A stretch of DNA of 64,000 bases from Streptomyces nitrosporeus (GCF_008704555.1 NZ_CP023702.1:682001-746000); one strand, 5' to 3'. Positions 33,833 through 45,344 are shown, counted from the first letter of the stretch. The notes: generated by a model from the letters alone, not told the origin. Program-made: numbers and translations.

Positions 33833-34582
33833 TCAGCTCGGCCGGGGCAGCTGCTTGTTGATGAACAGCCCTTCGGCGGTGACACAGGTACGTCCGCCCG
33901 CACTGATCTCGCCGACGGTGCGGATACGGGAACCGTCCACGGACACCTGCCGGCCGGTGACCGTCAGGGGTTCGAACAGCGGGGTGGGCCGCAGGTAGCG
34001 CAGGGTCAGTTCGGCGGTCATCCCGGAGGGGCCTCCCCAGTGGTTGGCCACGCCCAGCGTGTGGTCGAGGAGCAGCGCCGAGATGCCACCGTGCACATGG
34101 CCGGGCGGCCCCTGGTAGGGCAGGTCGAGGGTGACGACTCCCTCCACGGAGCGGTCCTCGTTGCCGTGCAGCCGCAGCGGCGGGGCCAGGGCGTTCTCCG
34201 GGCCGGTGACGGGATCGTGGCGGGTGACGCCTTCCCCGCGCCACATCTCGGCGAGGCGATCGGTGACGGTGGGGGCCCCGGCGGTGAGCCGGTCGGCGAC
34301 GGCGTCCAGCTGGGAGGCGACGGCGTCCAGGTCGGCGCCGGTGCCGTCACCGGAGCGCAGCAGGGCGGTGATCAGCCGGCGGGCGGCCGCGACGGCGGCG
34401 TCGACGCCCTCCTTGCGCGCTTCGGCGACCAGGCGGGGACCGGCCGGCGCGGCGGACGGGCGGGCGTCCTGCCGGGGGGCGGCGGGCGCGGTGGTCTCGT
34501 GGGTGTTCATCCGGGGGCTCTCCTGGTCGGGGCCGGGGGTGCTCGTCCGGGAGGTCTCCCGGTCGGGGCCGGGGGTGCTCAT
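33833..34582 (-). CDS. PaaI/4HBT-type hot-dog thioesterase
   Basis: 249 aa if started at 34582, where ATGA overlaps the Hsd4B stop. A second start at 34510 (MNTHETTA) has GGAGAG upstream, and the first 24 residues are low-complexity (STPGPD twice), so the shorter form is possible. The C-terminal half is a hot-dog domain with GHVHGGISALLLDHTLGVANHWGG (about 140-165), the PaaI-like active-site pattern. It could hydrolyse stalled steroid acyl-CoAs and return free CoA. It lies mid-operon in the fadA5 group. Confidence 0.75.
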   Translation of the reverse strand: MSTPGPDRETSRTSTPGPDQESPRMNTHETTAPAAPRQDARPSAAPAGPRLVAEARKEGVDAAVAAARRLITALLRSGDGTGADLDAVASQLDAVADRLTAGAPTVTDRLAEMWRGEGVTRHDPVTGPENALAPPLRLHGNEDRSVEGVVTLDLPYQGPPGHVHGGISALLLDHTLGVANHWGGPSGMTAELTLRYLRPTPLFEPLTVTGRQVSVDGSRIRTVGEISAGGRTCVTAEGLFINKQLPRPS

Positions 34583-35469
34583 GCCCGCACCGTCGCCGTC
34601 GCGTGGGTGAGGACGGGTGCGCCGTCGCGGTCGGCGCACCCGGTGTGCAGAAGGAGCCGTTCGGTGCCGTCCCGGCCGGGCCCCTCCCGCCATACGGACG
34701 TCACGAGGGTCTCCCCCGGGACGACGGGGCCGGCGAAGCGCACGGTGAGGCCGGTGAGCCGGGTGACGTCACCGTCCAGCAGCCCGTCCACGACGGCCTT
34801 GCAGACCAGTCCGTACGAGGCGAGGCCGTGCAGGATGGGACGTTCGAACCCGGCGGCGCGGGCGAACTCCGGGTCGGCGTGCAGCGGGTTGAGGTCGCCG
34901 TTGAGCCGGTACCACAGGGCCTGCTGGGGTGTGGTGGCGGTGGTGAGGACGGTGTCGGCGGGGCGGTCGGGCGGGGTGGCGAGGGGTTCCTCCTGGCCGG
35001 CGCCCTGGCCGAAGCCGCCTTCACCGCGCGCCCAGATGCGGGTGGTGCCGGTCCACAGCGGTTCGCCGCCGGGGGCGGTGGCGGTGGTCTCCAGGACGAT
35101 GAGGGCGGCCTTGCCCTTGTCCTGGACCTCGGCGACGCGTGAGCGGAGCGTGGCGGTGCCGGAGGCGGGCAGCGGCCGGTGGACCTGGAGCCCCTGCCCG
35201 GCGTGGAGCACGGCGCGCAGGTCGATGTCGATGCCGGGCAGGTGGAAGCCGGGCGGGGCGGCCTCGCCCGCGGAGATGCCGGAGCCGGCGACGACGGCGA
35301 AGGTCGGCAGCACGGTGAGGCCGCGTTCGTAGGTGAGGTGGGGTTCGGGGCCGGTGGCACCGGCACCGGCACCCAGGCTCAGGTGGTAGAGGAGGACGTC
35401 ACGGGTGGTCCAGGCGATCTCGCGGACGGCCGGTTCCGCGTTCAGCGCCTTGTCACGGTCGATGGGCAC
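34579..35469 (-). CDS. hsd4B: MaoC-type enoyl-CoA hydratase Hsd4B
   Basis: 296 aa from GTG 35469. It follows Rv3538 closely: MPIDRDKALNAE start, WTTRDVLLYHLSLGAGA, VLPTFAVVAG, GIDIDLRAVLHAGQGL, WARGEGGFG and the hydratase motif LWYRLNGDLNPLHADPEFARAAGFERPILHGL with its Asp and His. Double hot-dog fold. Hsd4B acts as a side-chain 2-enoyl-CoA hydratase. It lies 5 bp after chsE3 and overlaps the thioesterase gene by four bases. Confidence 0.87.
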   Translation of the reverse strand: MPIDRDKALNAEPAVREIAWTTRDVLLYHLSLGAGAGATGPEPHLTYERGLTVLPTFAVVAGSGISAGEAAPPGFHLPGIDIDLRAVLHAGQGLQVHRPLPASGTATLRSRVAEVQDKGKAALIVLETTATAPGGEPLWTGTTRIWARGEGGFGQGAGQEEPLATPPDRPADTVLTTATTPQQALWYRLNGDLNPLHADPEFARAAGFERPILHGLASYGLVCKAVVDGLLDGDVTRLTGLTVRFAGPVVPGETLVTSVWREGPGRDGTERLLLHTGCADRDGAPVLTHATATVRA

Positions 35470-35474
35470 GGGGG

Positions 35475-37670
35475 TCAGCCTTTCGGGGTGGGCTCGGGGT
35501 CGCGGGGCAGTCCGAGGAGGCGCTCGCCGATGATGTTCAGCTGGACCTCCGTCGTACCGCCGGCGATCGACAGGCAGCGGCCGTTGAGGAACATCCAGGT
35601 GGTGTCGTGGCGCCGGCCCTCACCGCTGAGGGAGGCGGTGCCCTGCCATTCCATGCAGGTCTCCCAGACCTGCTGCTGGTGTTCGACACCGAGCAGTTTG
35701 GCGATGGACGCCTCGGCGCCGGGCTGCTGCCCGGAGACCGTACGCAGGGTGGTGCGCAGGGCGAGTACGGCGCCGGACTGCGCGTCGCAGAGGTGGCCGC
35801 CGAGGACGGTGAGCTGTTCGTCGTCGAGGCCGCCGGAGGCGGCGGCGGTCTCCAGCAGGGTCTCGGCCCCGGAGCCGACCGAGTCGTGGGAGAGCGCGAC
35901 GCGTTCGTTGGCGAGGGTGGTGCGGGCCAGCTTCCAGCCGTCGCCGGGCGCGCTGACGAGCAGTTCGTCCGGGACGAACACCTCGTCGAGGAAGACCTCG
36001 TTGAACTCGGCGTCGCCGGTGATCTGCCGCAGCGGCCGGATGTCGAGTCCGGGGCTCGTCATGTCGAGGAGGAAGTAGGAGATGCCCTTGTGCTTCGGCA
36101 CGGCGGTGTCGGTACGGGCCAGCAGGACGCCCCAGTGGGCGTCGCGGGCCATCGAGGTCCACACCTTCTGACCGGTGATCCGCCAGCCGCCGTCCGTTTT
36201 CTCCGCCCGGGTGGTGAGTCCGGCGAGGTCGGAGCCCGCCCCCGGCTCGCTGAAGAGCTGGCACCAGACGATGTCGCCGCGCAGGCTCGGGGTGAGGAAC
36301 CGCTCCTGCTGGGCCGTGTCGCCGTGCGCGATCAGGGTGGGCACCACCCAGCCGCCGATGATCATGTCGACGGGGGTGAGTCCGGCGGCCTGGAGCTCCT
36401 GGGCGATGACGAGCTGGGTGACCGGGCCGGCGTCCTTGCCCCAGGGGGCGGGGAGGTGCGGGGCGGTGTAGCCGTGGTCGGCGAGGTGGGTGAGGCGCTC
36501 CTTGCCGTCCAGGGCGGCCGCCTCCCGCAGTTCGGCACGGATGTCCTCGCGTACGGTCTCGGCCTCCGGGGGGAGTTCGACGCCCAGGGTGCGGCGGACG
36601 CCGTCCAGGGCGAGCCGGGCCACCCGGCGCCGCCAGGCGGCGGACGGGCCGAGGGTGAGGCGCAGCGTCTGGGCCCGGCGCAGCGCGAGGTGGGCGTCGT
36701 GTTCCCAGGTGAAGCCGATCCCGCCGAGCACCTGGACGCAGTCCTTCGCCGCGGTGAACGCGGCGTCCACCCCGACGGCTCCGGCGACGGCCGCGGCGAG
36801 CGACGCCTCGCGGGGGTCCTCGGTGCCGCCGGGCCCGGCGGCGCGGGCGGCGTCCCAGGCCGAGGCGCGGGCCTGCTCGGCCTGGGCGAGCATGCGGGCG
36901 CAGCGGTGTTTGACGCCCTGGAACTGTCCGATGCGGCGTCCGAACTGCTCGCGTACGCGGGCGTATCCGGCGGCGGTGGCCACGCAGCGGTCGGCGATGC
37001 CGGAGGCTTCGGCGGCGAAGAGGGCCGCGGCGAGGTCGCGGGGGGTCTGCTCGTCGACGGCGAGGAGGTCCGCGGCGGGTACGGGCACCGGGCGGGCCGT
37101 CACGCGGGAGGACCGGCGGGTGAGGTCGTGGCTGCGCAGGTCCTCGGTGTCGACGGCGGCGCGGGGCAGCACGATCCAGCGGGTCCGGCCGCCGTCGGCG
37201 GCGGGCAGGACGAACACGTCGGCGAGGTGGCCGCCGACGACCGGTTCGGAGGTGCCGGTGAGGGTGACGGTGCCGTCGTCCGCCCGGTTCAGGGCGAGGG
37301 TGCCGGCACCGAGGCCGACCGCCCCGACGGTGGTGCCCGCGGCGAGCGGGGCGAGGTAGGTGCGGTGGCCTGCGGCGTTCAGGACGGTGGAGGCGAGCAC
37401 CGTCGGCAGGAAGGGGCCCGGTGCCATGGCGCGGCCCAGTTCCTCGGTGACGACGGCGAGTTCGACGAGTCCGTATCCGGCGCCGCCCGCCTCCTCCGGC
37501 AGGTGCAGTCCGAGCAGACCCTGTGCGGCGAGGCCGTTCCAGTGCCCGGGGAGGGTCTCCTTGTCCGCGTCGGCCGCCGTCCTCAGGGCCTCCTCGGTGA
37601 TGTGGCGGGTCGCGAACGCGCGTACGGCGTCGCGGAGATCGCGGTGTTCCTCGGTGAGTCCGATGCTCAT
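35475..37670 (-). CDS. chsE3: Fused double acyl-CoA dehydrogenase ChsE3 (FadE34)
   Basis: 731 aa, about twice the usual length. The N-terminal half (about 1-355) is a reduced acyl-CoA dehydrogenase (QFGRRIGQFQGVKHRCARMLA, QVLGGIGFTWEHDAHLALRRAQTL). The C-terminal half (about 375-731) is complete (FSEPGAGSDLAGLTTRAE, GQKVWTSMARDAHWG, GGTTEVQLNIIGERLLGLPRD). This natural fusion is the FadE34/ChsE3 layout (Rv3573c), which dehydrogenates 3-oxo-chol-4-en-24-oyl-CoA. The start at 37670 follows fadA5 by 8 bp with GAGGGAC upstream. Confidence 0.92.
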   Translation of the reverse strand: MSIGLTEEHRDLRDAVRAFATRHITEEALRTAADADKETLPGHWNGLAAQGLLGLHLPEEAGGAGYGLVELAVVTEELGRAMAPGPFLPTVLASTVLNAAGHRTYLAPLAAGTTVGAVGLGAGTLALNRADDGTVTLTGTSEPVVGGHLADVFVLPAADGGRTRWIVLPRAAVDTEDLRSHDLTRRSSRVTARPVPVPAADLLAVDEQTPRDLAAALFAAEASGIADRCVATAAGYARVREQFGRRIGQFQGVKHRCARMLAQAEQARASAWDAARAAGPGGTEDPREASLAAAVAGAVGVDAAFTAAKDCVQVLGGIGFTWEHDAHLALRRAQTLRLTLGPSAAWRRRVARLALDGVRRTLGVELPPEAETVREDIRAELREAAALDGKERLTHLADHGYTAPHLPAPWGKDAGPVTQLVIAQELQAAGLTPVDMIIGGWVVPTLIAHGDTAQQERFLTPSLRGDIVWCQLFSEPGAGSDLAGLTTRAEKTDGGWRITGQKVWTSMARDAHWGVLLARTDTAVPKHKGISYFLLDMTSPGLDIRPLRQITGDAEFNEVFLDEVFVPDELLVSAPGDGWKLARTTLANERVALSHDSVGSGAETLLETAAASGGLDDEQLTVLGGHLCDAQSGAVLALRTTLRTVSGQQPGAEASIAKLLGVEHQQQVWETCMEWQGTASLSGEGRRHDTTWMFLNGRCLSIAGGTTEVQLNIIGERLLGLPRDPEPTPKG

Positions 37671-37678
37671 GACGTCCC

Positions 37679-39889
<2,211 letters not shown>

Positions 39890-39942
39890 CTACCGTCCTG
39901 GCACCGTGACACCACGCGTCCTGATGAGGGGATGAGAACAAC

Positions 39943-41106
39943 GTGAGCGCAGTCGAGTCAGCACCCGACGAGGTCAGGGCCATCGAGGCCGGGGCGGCAC
40001 CCACCCGTTTCGCCCGGGGCTGGCACTGCCTGGGCCTCGCCGAGAAGTTCAAGGACGGCAAGCCCCACCCGGTCCGGGCCTTCGGCCAGAAGCTCGTGGT
40101 GTTCCAGGCGGGCGACGGCACCCTCAACGTCCTGGACGCGTACTGCCGGCACATGGGCGGCGACCTCTCCCAGGGCACCGTCAAGGGCGACCAGGTCGCC
40201 TGCCCGTTCCACGACTGGCGGTGGGGCGGTGACGGCCGCTGCAAGCAGATCCCGTACTCCAAGCGGGTCCCGCTGCGGGCCCGTACGGCTTCCTGGCCGG
40301 TCCTGGACCAGGACGGCATGCTCTTCGTCTGGAACGACCCGGAGGGCAACCCTCCGCCCGCCGGCGTGACCATCCCCCGCATCGAGGGCGCGGGCAGCGA
40401 CGAGTGGACCGACTGGCTCTGGTACGAGACCGTCGTGGACGCCAACTGCCGTGAAGTCGTGGACAACGTCGTGGACATGGCCCACTTCTTCTATGTGCAC
40501 TACTCCTTCCCGACGTACTTCAAGAACGTCTTCGAGGGTCACACCGCCACCCAGTACATGCGTGGCACCGGCCGGCCCGACGCCCGCCCGCAGGAGCAGG
40601 ACGACAAGCCGAGGACCACCGGCAGCAACTCGGTGGCCTCCTACCACGGCCCCTCGTTCATGATCGACGACCTCACCTACCACTACGAGTCCGGTGACGA
40701 CGTCCAGTCGGTCCTGATCAACTGCCACTATCCCGTCGACGCCGACCGGTTCGTCCTCCAGTACGGCATCGTCGTCAAGCGCTCCCCCTCCCTCTCGGGC
40801 GAGGCGGCCGACGAACTCGCGGCCGGTATGGCGCAGTTCATCAAGCTGGGCTTCGAGCAGGACATCCAGATCTGGAAGAACAAGACCCGCATCGACAATC
40901 CCCTGCTCTGCGAGGAGGACGGCCCGGTCTACCAGCTGCGCCGTTGGTACGAGCAGTTCTACGTGGACGTGGCCGACGTGAAGCCGGAGATGACCGACCG
41001 CTTCGAGTTCGAGCTGGACACCACGCGTCCGGTCGAGGCGTGGCAGAAGGAGGTCGAGGCCAACCTCGCCCTCAGGGCCGCCACGGCCCGGACCGGACCG
41101 GCCTGA
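39943..41106 (+). CDS. kshA: 3-ketosteroid 9-alpha-hydroxylase oxygenase KshA
   Basis: 387 aa from a GTG start. Rieske [2Fe-2S] ligands: Cys68-x-His70 (CRH) and Cys87-x2-His90 (CPFH). The mononuclear iron site has His181 and His186 (NVVDMAHFFYVH), with a downstream Asp in FEQDIQIW as likely third ligand. These are KshA hallmarks. With reductase KshB it hydroxylates C9 of androstenedione or androstadienedione, which opens ring B once KstD has acted. A small four-Cys protein gene overlaps its stop by one base. Confidence 0.93.
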   Translation: MSAVESAPDEVRAIEAGAAPTRFARGWHCLGLAEKFKDGKPHPVRAFGQKLVVFQAGDGTLNVLDAYCRHMGGDLSQGTVKGDQVACPFHDWRWGGDGRCKQIPYSKRVPLRARTASWPVLDQDGMLFVWNDPEGNPPPAGVTIPRIEGAGSDEWTDWLWYETVVDANCREVVDNVVDMAHFFYVHYSFPTYFKNVFEGHTATQYMRGTGRPDARPQEQDDKPRTTGSNSVASYHGPSFMIDDLTYHYESGDDVQSVLINCHYPVDADRFVLQYGIVVKRSPSLSGEAADELAAGMAQFIKLGFEQDIQIWKNKTRIDNPLLCEEDGPVYQLRRWYEQFYVDVADVKPEMTDRFEFELDTTRPVEAWQKEVEANLALRAATARTGPA

Positions 41107-41369
41107 TGCGCGTCGACGACCGGCTGCTCGACGGTCCGCCGATGCGGTCCCTGGCCTGCGAACGGTGCGCGGCCGAGGTCCTGGTGCGCAAGAGCAGCTG
41201 GCAGCAGACGAGCGTGCAGTGGGACGGCCGGGCCACAGCCCTCTGCGCCGAACGCGACCCGGCCGCCGCCTCCTTCGAGGGCTGCGCGTCCCTCCGCGAC
41301 ACCATCCGCGCCTCCGCGCTGCGGGGGACGCTCCCGGTGGCGGACGGGGACGCGGACGGGGCGGCCTGA
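41106..41369 (+). CDS. Small four-cysteine protein coupled to kshA
   Basis: 87 aa; the ATG shares one base with the kshA stop (TGATG), so it is translationally coupled. Four Cys (18, 21, 47, 60) lie in the order C-x2-C-x25-C-x12-C, with no ferredoxin or rubredoxin consensus. An acidic tail (DGDADGAA) ends it. It could bind zinc or an Fe-S cluster and help KshA assembly or electron transfer, but no family is recognised. Confidence 0.65.
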   Translation: MRVDDRLLDGPPMRSLACERCAAEVLVRKSSWQQTSVQWDGRATALCAERDPAAASFEGCASLRDTIRASALRGTLPVADGDADGAA

Positions 41370-41415
41370 GACCGGCCCGGGGACGCCTCCCGGCCCACCG
41401 GGCCGCGCCCGCCCA

Positions 41416-41450
41416 CGGGCCCCGGCGGCCCACCGGGCGGCCGGGGCCCG
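41416..41450 (+). terminator. Terminator after kshA and the four-Cys gene
   Basis: 10-bp stem CGGGCCCCGG (41416-41425) with CCGGGGCCCG (41441-41450) and a 15-nt loop, 46 bp after the stop. Confidence 0.6.
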
Positions 41451-41566
41451 CTCGTCTCCTGACGAGTCCCCGCACACAGCCTCAACCGCCGTCGGCCTCA
41501 CCGAGGGCTGCGGGCCCGCCGTCGACGGAACCGCCGACGACCTGTGATCCGCTCAGGGGCCGGGGC

Positions 41567-41608
41567 CCACGCCGGTTCCGGTGCCTTGGAGGACCGGGAC
41601 CGGCGTGG
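41567..41608 (-). terminator. Terminator after the minus-strand hsa/ksh operon
   Basis: 10-bp stem CCACGCCGGT (41567-41576) with ACCGGCGTGG (41599-41608) and a 22-nt loop, 10 bp beyond the stop of the FAD gene at 41619. Confidence 0.55.
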
Positions 41609-41618
41609 CGGACCGCGC

Positions 41619-43160
41619 TCAGGCCCCGCCCGCGGCGGCCTTCCCCGCGCGGCGGCCGAAGAACGTGCCGTCGCCCAGTGAGGTGCCGCTGATGTAGCCC
41701 TCGCCGTGGATGCCGGCGGCGGCCCGCCCGGCGGCGTACAGGCCGGGGACGGGTTCGCCCGACACGTCGAGGACGGCGCCGTCCACCGTGGTGTGCAGAC
41801 CGCCGAGGGTGAACCCGGCGGCCCCGGTGCCGGCTCCGGCGCTCGGCCGGCCGCCCTGGTGGAAGCCGGCGCGCGGGTCGACCGCGGCGAAGGGGCCCTT
41901 CAGCGGGCGCAGCCAGCGCGGGTCCTTGTGGAAGAACGGGTCCTGCCCGCGTGCCGCGTAGGTGTTGTACGCGGTGACGGTGGACTCCAGCGCGCCCGCG
42001 GGCATGCGGAGTTCGGCTTCGAGCTCGGCCAGGGTCCCGGTGACGTGGAGGGGCAGGACGCCCCAGCGGTCCTTCTCCGGGATCGACTCGTAGCCCTCCT
42101 CGTCGATGATCACCCAGTAGGGAGCGGGCTGGGTCAGGACGGCGGCGACGCTGAACAGGCCGGGGTAGACGTCCTCGTTGATGAAGCGCTGTCCGTGGGC
42201 GTTGACGAGCATGCCCCGGGTGACCATGGCGGGCAGCGCGGTCAGCGCGATCTCGACCGTGGCCATCCGCCGGGTGGCGGCGCCGAGCGCACAGGCCATC
42301 CGGATGCCGCTGCCGTCGTCGAGGCCGTCGCTGACCTTGCCGTGGCCGATGAGGTGCGGGGCGTGGTCGGCGAGCATCTCCTCGTTGTCGGCGAATCCGC
42401 CGGTGGTGAGGACGACGGCCCTGCGGGCCCGGTAGGTGAGCTCCCGGCCGTGGCGGCGCGCCCGGACGCCGACGACGCGCCCGGTGTCGTCGTCCACGAC
42501 GAGTGCGGTGGCGAGGGTGTCGGCGTGCGTGGTGGCCCCGGCGGCCTCCGCCGCGGCGACCAGTTTCTCCATGACGAGCCAGCCGCCGAAGGCGTCGGTG
42601 GCGCAGCGGTGGCCGCGCGGTGCGGGGCGGGCGATCTCGTTGTACGGCCAGGCGTTCTCGCCCAGCCACATCAGGCCGTCCTTGGTGGTCGGCATCCAGG
42701 TCGGCTGGTCCCACAGGGTCGGTTCGAAGGTCAGGCCGCGGTCCACGAACCACTGGAAGTGCTCGGTGCTGCCGTCGCAGTACAGCCGGAGTTTCTCCTC
42801 GTCGGCGTGGGGCCCGAGCGCGGCGGCGAGGTAGGCGTACATCTCGTCCGCGCTGTCCTCGAAGCCGCAGGCGTGCTGGACCGGGGTGCCGCCGCCGAGG
42901 TAGAGCTCTCCGCCGGACTGGGCGGAGGACCCGCCGGGGCCGCCGGCCCGTTCCAGGACGAGGACGCCGGCGCCGGCGGTGGCGGCCTCGTACGCGGCGG
43001 CGGCCCCGGCGCAGCCGTAGCCGACGACCAGGACGTCGGTGACGGCGTCGTAGTGCTCGACGGTGGACGCGGGGACCGGGGTGACCGGCCGGGACGTACG
43101 CGCGCGTCCTGTCCCCCCGGCCCCGGCTCCGGCTCCGGCCCCGGCTCCGGCGGGGCTCAT
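41619..43160 (-). CDS. FAD-dependent ketosteroid dehydrogenase, possibly delta4-(5-alpha) type
   Basis: 513 aa. An Ala/Gly-rich leader of about 20 residues precedes VVGYGCAGAAAAYEA (FAD motif) and SSAQSGGELYLGGG. The C-terminus has GLYAAGRAAAGIHGEGYISGTSLGDG. Tyr489-x-Ser491 there resembles the Tyr466/Ser468 active-site pair reported for R. jostii 3-ketosteroid delta4-(5-alpha)-dehydrogenase. This suggests a Kst4D/TesI-type enzyme that handles 5-alpha steroids, rather than a delta1-dehydrogenase. It overlaps hsaC by four bases. The assignment is inference from motif and context. Confidence 0.65.
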   Translation of the reverse strand: MSPAGAGAGAGAGAGGTGRARTSRPVTPVPASTVEHYDAVTDVLVVGYGCAGAAAAYEAATAGAGVLVLERAGGPGGSSAQSGGELYLGGGTPVQHACGFEDSADEMYAYLAAALGPHADEEKLRLYCDGSTEHFQWFVDRGLTFEPTLWDQPTWMPTTKDGLMWLGENAWPYNEIARPAPRGHRCATDAFGGWLVMEKLVAAAEAAGATTHADTLATALVVDDDTGRVVGVRARRHGRELTYRARRAVVLTTGGFADNEEMLADHAPHLIGHGKVSDGLDDGSGIRMACALGAATRRMATVEIALTALPAMVTRGMLVNAHGQRFINEDVYPGLFSVAAVLTQPAPYWVIIDEEGYESIPEKDRWGVLPLHVTGTLAELEAELRMPAGALESTVTAYNTYAARGQDPFFHKDPRWLRPLKGPFAAVDPRAGFHQGGRPSAGAGTGAAGFTLGGLHTTVDGAVLDVSGEPVPGLYAAGRAAAGIHGEGYISGTSLGDGTFFGRRAGKAAAGGA

Positions 43161-44086
43161 CCGGTCTTCCCCGGCGGGAGGAACGCGGCGAGGGGTTCGG
43201 AGCCGGACCAGTCGTGGCCCCAGTAGCTGTCGGCGGTGATCTCCTCGGCGGTGTAGTGCCGTTCGTCGACCCGCATGCCCTCGCAGCCGTACTCGATGTC
43301 CCAGCCGCCGGGGGCGCGGACGTAGAAGGAGACCATCTTGTCGTTGGTGTGCCGGCCGAGGGTGGAGGAGAGGGAGAAGCCCTGCTTGCCGACGTTGTCG
43401 AGGGCACGGCCGACGGCGTCGAGGGTGTCGACCTCGACCATCAGGTGCACCAGTCCGGGCTCGCCGGCGTGCGGGGCGGGGCAGACGGCGAGGCTGTGGT
43501 GGCGTTCGTTGACGCCCATGAAGCGGACGCGGCGGGGCGGGGCGTCGGGTGACTGGCCGCTGAGGCGGATGCCGCCGCGCGGCAGGAAGCCGAGGACCTC
43601 GGTGTAGAAGGCGACCGTCTCGTCCATGGCGGTGGTGGGCAGGACGACGTGTCCCATGCCCTGGCCGCCGGTGACGAAGTGCTGGCCGAGGCCGGTGAGG
43701 ACGGGGCTGTGGTCGAGGACCGGTGCGAAGAAGACCTCGACGGGCACCCCGGCCGGGTCGGTGAAGGCGATGGCCTGCTCGACGCCCCGGTCGTCGGCCT
43801 CCTTCTGGCCGAGCAGTCTCACCGGTGTGCCGGATGCCTCGACGGCGCGGCCGACGGCGGCGAGGGCGAACTGGTCGCGGACCTCCCAGCCGACGGACAG
43901 CACCTTGTCGCTGTCGCCGGGCAGGACGGCGAGCCGGGCTCGGCGTTCGTCCATGCGCAGGTAGAGGCCGTCGGGGTCGGGGCCCGTCCCTTCCGCGAAC
44001 CCGAGGGCGTCCACGGTGAGTTCGCGCCAGCGGCCGATGTCCTGGGTCTGGACCCGGAGATATCCGAGTCCGCGGATCTGTGTCAT
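43157..44086 (-). CDS. hsaC: Extradiol dioxygenase HsaC (3,4-DHSA dioxygenase)
   Basis: 309 aa with two vicinal-oxygen-chelate domains. The iron ligands are His146 (GHVVLP), His214 (VHLMVE) and Glu265 (DIEYG), almost the spacing of M. tuberculosis HsaC. It performs meta-cleavage of ring A of the catechol 3,4-DHSA, producing 4,9-DSHA for HsaD. It is preceded by an hsaA-like gene and followed with a four-base overlap by the FAD enzyme. A direct repeat lies in the 65-bp gap upstream. Confidence 0.92.
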   Translation of the reverse strand: MTQIRGLGYLRVQTQDIGRWRELTVDALGFAEGTGPDPDGLYLRMDERRARLAVLPGDSDKVLSVGWEVRDQFALAAVGRAVEASGTPVRLLGQKEADDRGVEQAIAFTDPAGVPVEVFFAPVLDHSPVLTGLGQHFVTGGQGMGHVVLPTTAMDETVAFYTEVLGFLPRGGIRLSGQSPDAPPRRVRFMGVNERHHSLAVCPAPHAGEPGLVHLMVEVDTLDAVGRALDNVGKQGFSLSSTLGRHTNDKMVSFYVRAPGGWDIEYGCEGMRVDERHYTAEEITADSYWGHDWSGSEPLAAFLPPGKTG

Positions 44087-44100
44087 GGGGTGGTCCTCTC

Positions 44101-44144
44101 TGGTCCGGTGTGCGTGCGGATCCGGTCCGGTGTGCGCGCGGACC
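44101..44144. repeat. Tandem direct repeat between hsaC and the hsaA-like gene
   Basis: GGTCCGGTGTGCGYGCGGA occurs twice in tandem (first copy from about 44102, second from about 44124). It may be a replication slippage product in the leader of hsaC. No function can be assigned. Confidence 0.45.
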
Positions 44145-44151
44145 GCGGGTC

Positions 44152-45336
44152 TCAGATCATCGAGCGCATCGGGCCCTGCGGCGGTTCGATGCCGATCTGG
44201 GTGAGCGCCGAGGCGTGGAAGACGGAGCCGGGCACGTGGATGGCGTGGGTGAGTCCGGTGTGCACGTCGCGCCAGAACCGCTGGATCGGGTTGTCCATGC
44301 GCATCGCGTTGCCGCCGGAGCGGGCCACGATCTCGTCGACGGCGCGGACGGCCCGCCAGGCGGCGGCGGCCTGGGTGCGGCGGCCGACGGCACGCCGTTC
44401 GAAGGTGATCTCCTCGCCGGCGGCGACCATGTCGTACATCTGGGTGATGTTGTCCAGGAGGGCCGCGCGGGAGGCGGCGATCTCGGCGGCGGCGTCGCTG
44501 ACGGCGTAGAGGACGTACGGGTCGTCCCTGACGGCCTGGCCGGTGATCTGGACCCGGGTGCTCTGGTAGGCGAGGTGGTGGGCGAGGGTGCCCTCGCACA
44601 TGCCGATGACGGCGGAGGTGATGCCGAGCGGGAAGGCCGCGGAGAAGGGCAGCCTGTAGGCGGGGTTGGCCAGCCCGGACTCGGTGGCGAGGGAGCCGTC
44701 GACGACCTTGGCGTACTCGATGACGCGGTGGGCGGGGACGAAGGCGTCCTTGACGACGACGTCCTTGCTGCCGGTGCCGCGCAGCCCGACGACGTCCCAG
44801 GAGTCCTCGACGATCTCGTAGTCGGCGCGGGGCAGGATGACGTGGACGGACCGCGGAGGGCTGAGCCGGTCGCCGTTCTCGTCGGTGAGGAAGCCGCCGA
44901 GGAAGATCCAGCGGCAGTGGTCGGTGCCGGAGGAGAACTGCCAGCGGCCGTTGAAGACGTATCCGCCGTCGACGGGCTTCAGCAGGCCCATGGGGGCGTA
45001 CGGGGAGGCGATCCAGGTGTCGGGGTCCTCGCCCCAGACCTCCTCCTGGACCCGGGGGTCGGCCATCGCCATCTCCCAGGGGTGGACGCCGACGACGCCG
45101 GCGACCCAGCCGGTGGCCCCGTCCAGGGAGGCGATCCTCATGACGGTCTCGGCGAACTCACGGGGGTGCAGTTCGAGACCGCCGTACGTCTTGGGCTGGA
45201 GCATGCGGATCGCGCCGACGTCGCGCAGGATCTTCGCCGCCTGGTCGTCGAGGCGGCCGAGTGCCTCGTTGGCGGGGCCGAGGGCACGGATCTCGTCGGC
45301 GCGGGCCTCGACGGCTTCGAGTACCGGGTTGGACAT
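44152..45336 (-). CDS. HsaA-like flavin-dependent hydroxylase (second copy)
   Basis: 394 aa, same group D monooxygenase fold as the gene at 16871: GGLELHPREFAETVMRIASL, ATGWVAGVVGVHPWEM, VWGEDPDTWIASPYAPMG, FSSGTDHCRWIFLGG, VVGLRGTGSKDVVV, IQRFWRDVHTGLTHAIHV. It sits in the classical hsa position, between hsaF and hsaC. It lacks the HsaA-like C-terminal signature seen in the other copy. It could be the real 3-HSA hydroxylase or act on a related phenol, such as one from bile-acid-type steroids. Confidence 0.75.
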   Translation of the reverse strand: MSNPVLEAVEARADEIRALGPANEALGRLDDQAAKILRDVGAIRMLQPKTYGGLELHPREFAETVMRIASLDGATGWVAGVVGVHPWEMAMADPRVQEEVWGEDPDTWIASPYAPMGLLKPVDGGYVFNGRWQFSSGTDHCRWIFLGGFLTDENGDRLSPPRSVHVILPRADYEIVEDSWDVVGLRGTGSKDVVVKDAFVPAHRVIEYAKVVDGSLATESGLANPAYRLPFSAAFPLGITSAVIGMCEGTLAHHLAYQSTRVQITGQAVRDDPYVLYAVSDAAAEIAASRAALLDNITQMYDMVAAGEEITFERRAVGRRTQAAAAWRAVRAVDEIVARSGGNAMRMDNPIQRFWRDVHTGLTHAIHVPGSVFHASALTQIGIEPPQGPMRSMI

Positions 45337-45344
45337 GGCGGGTC

